From positions 1-64,000 of the forward strand of contig CAWFXP010000006.1 of NCBI GenBank assembly GCA_963819905.1: a stretch of 64,000 bases of DNA. Direction: 5' to 3'. The notes below the pieces were generated by a model. The model did no database searches and was not told the origin of the DNA. It worked only from the letters and a program-made list of their open reading frames with translations. This document shows positions 60,945 to 64,000 of this stretch, one piece after another. The position numbers and the translations under genes are program-made. Origin of the DNA: CAWCQC01 sp963819905. Lineage in GTDB: Bacteria > Actinomycetota > Thermoleophilia > Gaiellales > Gaiellaceae. The first letter of the stretch is position 1. The number at the start of each line of letters is the position of its first letter.

Positions 60945-62270
60945 ATGGCCGACAGGACCCCCGGCGAGATCATCGAGGAGTGGCGTGACCAGGGGATCCG
61001 CTTCGTTCGCTTCGAGCTGCCCGACCTGCACGGAACGAGCCGCTCGAAGCTGATCCCGATCGAGCATGCCTCGGCCTATGCGGAGGATGGTCTCAACATG
61101 TACGGCGGCGCAGGCGTCCTCGACACGCGATCCGACGTCGTGGGCGGCACGCTCTACAACGAGGAGGTCGCCTACGGCGACCAGCGTCTCGTCCCCGATC
61201 CGGGGACGGCGGCCGTCGTTCCCTGGGCCCCCGACACGGCGCGGTTCATCTGCGACTCGGTGTGGGACAGCGGGGAGCCGCTGGGGGCGCTGCCGCGGAG
61301 CGTCCTCGGCCGGGTGCTCGACAGCTGCCGGCGGCTCGGGTTCGAGCCCCTGCTCGGCTTCGAGCCGGAGTTCTACCTCCTGGACGGCGAGACGAAGGAG
61401 CCGCTCTTCCAGGGCTATCACATCTTCAACACGGTGCGGAACACGTACGTGCCGTTCGTCCAGCGGCTCGTCGAGCAGCTCCAGGACTTCGGCTTCAGCA
61501 TCATCACCGCGAACTGCGAGTACGCGGGCTCGCAGTGGGAGATCAACTACACCCCCGCGCTCGGCATGGCCGCCGCGGACGCGACGTTCACGTTCAAGAA
61601 CGCGGTCAAGGAGCTCGCGCACCTGAACGGCTACTGCGCGACGTTCATGTCGAAGCCGTTCTCGGGCGGGGCCGGCTCGGGAATGCACACGCACGTGAGC
61701 CTCCTCGACGGCGACGGCCGGAACGTCTTCGGCGACGAATCGGACTCGGACGGGATCTCTGCGCTCTGCCGCCACTTCATCGCGGGCAACCTCCGCCACG
61801 CGAGCTCGGCCTACGCGCTCCTCGCGCCGACCGTGAACTGCCTCAAGCGGCGCCGGCCGCACACGTTCAGCCCGTCCAACGTCTCCTGGGGTCTCGAGGA
61901 CCGAGCGGCGCTCGTCCGCATCAAGGGAGGCTCGATCGCCTCCCGTCACGTCGAGCACCGGGCGCCGACGGCGCTGGCGAACCCGTACCTCTGCGCCGCT
62001 GCGATCCTGGGCGCAGGGCTCATCGGAATCGAGGAGGAGCTCTCGCTCGAACCGCCCGCGGCCGCCCCTGCCGAGGAGGATCCGACGAAGCCTCCGCTCC
62101 CGACGAGCGTCCACGAGTCGCTTGCTGCGCTCGAGGCGGACGAGCCGCTGCGCGCGCTGCTCGGAGAGGAGTTCGTCACCGCCTACACGGTCATGCGGCG
62201 TCACGAGCTGCAGCGCTTCGACGACCACGTCACGGACTGGGAGTTCGACGAGTACGTCGAGGTCTTCTGA
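60945..62270 (+). CDS. Glutamine-synthetase-like gamma-glutamylmethylamide synthetase (GmaS)-like ligase
   Basis: 441 residues from ATG 60945 with GGAGGAG upstream. VRFELPDLHGTSRSKLIPI is the GS beta-grasp; FEPEFYLLDG, EYAGSQWEINYTPALGMAAAD, GSGMHTHVSLLDGDG and SRHVEHRAPTALANPYL hold the metal, glutamate and ammonium/amine-site residues. Length and layout match gamma-glutamylmethylamide synthetases. With MgsABC-like genes across the regulator, an ATP-dependent ligation of an amine to glutamate is the likely role. The amine is not identifiable; ordinary glutamine synthesis is less likely in this context. Confidence 0.85.
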   Translation: MADRTPGEIIEEWRDQGIRFVRFELPDLHGTSRSKLIPIEHASAYAEDGLNMYGGAGVLDTRSDVVGGTLYNEEVAYGDQRLVPDPGTAAVVPWAPDTARFICDSVWDSGEPLGALPRSVLGRVLDSCRRLGFEPLLGFEPEFYLLDGETKEPLFQGYHIFNTVRNTYVPFVQRLVEQLQDFGFSIITANCEYAGSQWEINYTPALGMAAADATFTFKNAVKELAHLNGYCATFMSKPFSGGAGSGMHTHVSLLDGDGRNVFGDESDSDGISALCRHFIAGNLRHASSAYALLAPTVNCLKRRRPHTFSPSNVSWGLEDRAALVRIKGGSIASRHVEHRAPTALANPYLCAAAILGAGLIGIEEELSLEPPAAAPAEEDPTKPPLPTSVHESLAALEADEPLRALLGEEFVTAYTVMRRHELQRFDDHVTDWEFDEYVEVF

Positions 62271-62279
62271 GGTGGGCCC

Positions 62280-62924
62280 GTGAAGCTCTACGACTACGGG
62301 CCGTCCGCCAACTGCCTCAAGGCTCGGCTTGTGCTCGAACGGCTCGAGATTCCGTACGAGCGCGTTCCCGTCGACATCTTCTCGGGCGAGACCCTGACGC
62401 CCGAGTACCTGGGGCGCAACCCGGATGCCCGCACTCCGGTCCTCGAGCTGGACGACGGAGCCTGTCTCGCAGAGTCGAACGCGATCGCGCTCTTTCTTGC
62501 CGAGGGAAGCGATCTCGTCCCGGGCGACCGGGTCGAGCGGGCACAGGTGTTGCAGTGGCTCTTCTTCGAGCAGAACCGCCTCGAGCCGAGCGTCGGCTCG
62601 GCCCGCTTCTGGCGGCTTACCGGCCGGGCGGGGGATCGTCCGGAGGTCTTCGCCCGTCTCGTCGAATCGGGCGAAGGCGCGCTCGCGACCCTCGACCGGC
62701 ACCTGACGGGTCGGGAGTACCTCGTCGGCGGGCGCCTGACGCTCGCCGACCTCGTGCTGGCCTGCTACGCAGCGGCCGGTGACGGGGCGGGCATCGACAT
62801 GACGCGCTATCCGGCCGTGACCGCCTGGCTCACGAGGCTCGAGGCGGACGGGATCTCGGCCGCAGTCGAGCCCTACCCGCCGAACGCCATGGCCGACGCG
62901 GGCGGCGGCACCGTGCACGGCTGA
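62280..62924 (+). CDS. Glutathione S-transferase-fold protein
   Basis: 214 residues from GTG 62280, nine bases after the ligase stop. The N-terminal thioredoxin-like domain has MKLYDYGPSANCLKARLVLE and the conserved cis-Pro region NPDARTPVLELDDG, with ESNAI; the C-terminal helical domain has GREYLVGGRLTLADLVLACY. Catalytic Ser/Cys candidates are in PSANC. Thiol partners in actinobacteria are mostly mycothiol, so glutathione use is uncertain. It may detoxify the aldehyde or a conjugate. Confidence 0.88.
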   Translation: MKLYDYGPSANCLKARLVLERLEIPYERVPVDIFSGETLTPEYLGRNPDARTPVLELDDGACLAESNAIALFLAEGSDLVPGDRVERAQVLQWLFFEQNRLEPSVGSARFWRLTGRAGDRPEVFARLVESGEGALATLDRHLTGREYLVGGRLTLADLVLACYAAAGDGAGIDMTRYPAVTAWLTRLEADGISAAVEPYPPNAMADAGGGTVHG

Positions 62925-62975
62925 GCCTGCGCTCCTCTCGGGGCTCTCAGGCGCAATGGAGCGTCGCTTGGCGTG

Positions 62976-63758
62976 TCAGTCGTCCGGCGTCGTGTAGGCG
63001 ATCGAGATGCCGCCGTCGACCACCAGGGTGGTTCCCGTCACCCAGCTCGACTCGTCGCTCGCGAGGAAGAGCACGGCCTCGGCGACCTCTCCGGGCGTCC
63101 CGAGCCGCCCGGTCGGGATGTGCACCTCCCGCCGGCGCCAGGCGGCGTCGTCGCCGTAGAGCTGGAGCGCGAGGGGCGTCTCGACCGGTCCGGGGCAGAC
63201 CGCGTTCGCGCGCACCCCCTTGCGGGCCAGCTCGACGGCGATGTCGCGGGTGAGGGCGATCACGCCGCCCTTCGAGGCCGCGTAGGCGATCTGCGAGGTG
63301 GCCGAGCCGACGAGCCCCGAGATCGAGGCCATGTTCACCACCGAGCCGCCGCCCGCCGCGAGGAGTCTGGGAATGCCGTGCTTGCAGCAGAGGAAGACGC
63401 CGGTCAGGTTGACGTCGAGCACCCGGCACCAGACCGCGAGGTCGGTGGCCAGCACCGAGACGTCCCCGGGGAGGAGGACGCCGGCGTTGTTGACGAGAAC
63501 GTGCACGCCGCCGTAGCGCGCCTCGACCGCCGCGTAGAGCTCCGCGACGCTCTCCTCGTCCGTGACGTCGACGGCGAAGGCCTCCGCCTCGCCGCCCGCG
63601 TCGACGAGCTCCGCCGCCACCGCCCGCGCTGCTTCCTCGGCCACGTCGGCGCAGGCGACTCGAGCGCCCTCGGCGGCCAGACGTCTCGCGGACGCACCGC
63701 CGATCCCGCCGCCGGCACCGGTGATCACACAAACCTTCCCGTCTAGTCTTCCCGCCAT
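62976..63758 (-). CDS. SDR-family NAD(P)-dependent oxidoreductase
   Basis: 260 residues. TGAGGGIGGASARRLAAEG at 13, NNAGVLLPG near 90, YAASKGGVIALTRDIA with the Tyr/Lys pair and PGPVETPL plus VTGTTLVVDGGISIAY at the end. It is convergent with the GST gene and divergent from the next ADH, whose start codon overlaps its own (CATG). Substrate unknown. Confidence 0.88.
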   Translation of the reverse strand: MAGRLDGKVCVITGAGGGIGGASARRLAAEGARVACADVAEEAARAVAAELVDAGGEAEAFAVDVTDEESVAELYAAVEARYGGVHVLVNNAGVLLPGDVSVLATDLAVWCRVLDVNLTGVFLCCKHGIPRLLAAGGGSVVNMASISGLVGSATSQIAYAASKGGVIALTRDIAVELARKGVRANAVCPGPVETPLALQLYGDDAAWRRREVHIPTGRLGTPGEVAEAVLFLASDESSWVTGTTLVVDGGISIAYTTPDD

Positions 63759-64000
63759 GCGCGCAGTCGAGCTCCGTCGCTTCGGTGATCCTACGGGCCT
63801 TGTCCTCGGGGAGCTAGCGGATCCGGGGCCCGGGCCGGGGCAGGTGTGCGTCGACCTCGTCGCCGCCTCGCTGAACCGCCGCGAGTGGTGGATCCGGCGC
63901 GGAGGGCAGGCTGCGCTGCCGGTCGTCCTCGGTTCCGACGGGGCCGGGATCGTGTCCGCCGTGGGATCCGATGTCGTGAACGTCGCCGTCGGTGATGAGG
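63757..64000 (+). CDS. Zinc-type/quinone-reductase-like MDR alcohol dehydrogenase (5' part)
   Basis: 81 residues before the window ends, beginning MRAVELRRFGDPTGLVLGEL, with NRREWWIRRGGQAALPVVLGSDGAGIVSAVGSD typical of the N-terminal catalytic domain of MDR oxidoreductases (split: LPVVLGSDGAGIVSAVG). No CxH zinc motif is visible in the part present (NRREW in its place), favouring the zinc-free enone/quinone type. Its ATG overlaps the divergent SDR start. Confidence 0.78.
   Translation, partial: MRAVELRRFGDPTGLVLGELADPGPGPGQVCVDLVAASLNRREWWIRRGGQAALPVVLGSDGAGIVSAVGSDVVNVAVGDE

Overview
This is a high-GC window from what looks like a free-living soil-type actinobacterium. The evidence is GTG/TTG starts, twin-arginine lipoproteins with Ala/Cys lipoboxes, and PadR, IclR, FCD-GntR and PucR-type regulators. 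A Thermoleophilia (Gaiellales/Solirubrobacterales) relative is my guess; no rRNA, tRNA or marker gene here proves it. I see no insertion sequence, CRISPR array, phage gene or RNA gene. Coding density is very high and no gene-free stretch exceeds 300 bases. Six genes carry nine one- or two-base frameshifts in all, most easily explained as sequence or assembly errors, so they are described as whole genes.

Region 1 (1-27 kb) is a catabolic island. It has a racemase-like protein, an SMP-30 lactonase, an enolase-superfamily dehydratase, SDRs, an aldose-epimerase-like protein, a class III CoA-transferase, a GntR regulator, metallo-beta-lactamase and cupin proteins, a dipeptide/nickel-type ABC transporter split into two divergent arms, three HEAT-repeat proteins, two tandem PotD-like binding proteins without a transporter, a two-gene 2-oxoacid dehydrogenase E1 with a divergent IclR regulator, and an isomerase/oxidoreductase/VOC trio. 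Five intergenic sites carry a related ATGCAT-type inverted repeat, suggesting a shared regulon.

Region 2 (27-45 kb) holds a DMT exporter, two SDRs and an MBL hydrolase in one overlapping operon, a patatin, a GlcD-like FAD oxidase, an ArsR/SRPBCC pair, a thioredoxin-fold DUF255 protein, an agmatinase-family enzyme, and an oxidation cluster: two acyl-CoA synthetases sharing a perfect 313-bp repeat, cytochrome P450, aldehyde dehydrogenase, ferredoxin and alcohol dehydrogenase.

Region 3 (45-64 kb) is the most interesting part. A glutamine-synthetase-like ligase, iron-type alcohol dehydrogenase and PuuD-like amidotransferase operon resembles gamma-glutamyl amine catabolism. Beyond it lies a bacterial microcompartment operon, transcribed leftward: OCD/mu-crystallin enzyme, class II amidotransferase, GXGXG subunit, FMN glutamate-synthase-like subunit, aldehyde dehydrogenase with a cargo-like N-terminal extension, BMC-H shell protein, DUF3830 protein, an unknown 158-residue protein, EutN-type BMC-P and BMC-T. 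The amidotransferase/GXGXG/FMN trio has the architecture and order of N-methylglutamate synthase (MgsABC; also rhizobial GlxBCD). A GAF/PucR-type regulator and a divergent second glutamine-synthetase-like (GmaS-like) gene follow. The sequence TGTGC-N5-GCACA occurs both upstream of the microcompartment operon and at the regulator/GmaS-like promoter. My model is an encapsulated amine/N-substituted-glutamate pathway in which an aldehyde is oxidised by a non-acylating dehydrogenase. The pathway is inference; the gene content is visible directly.
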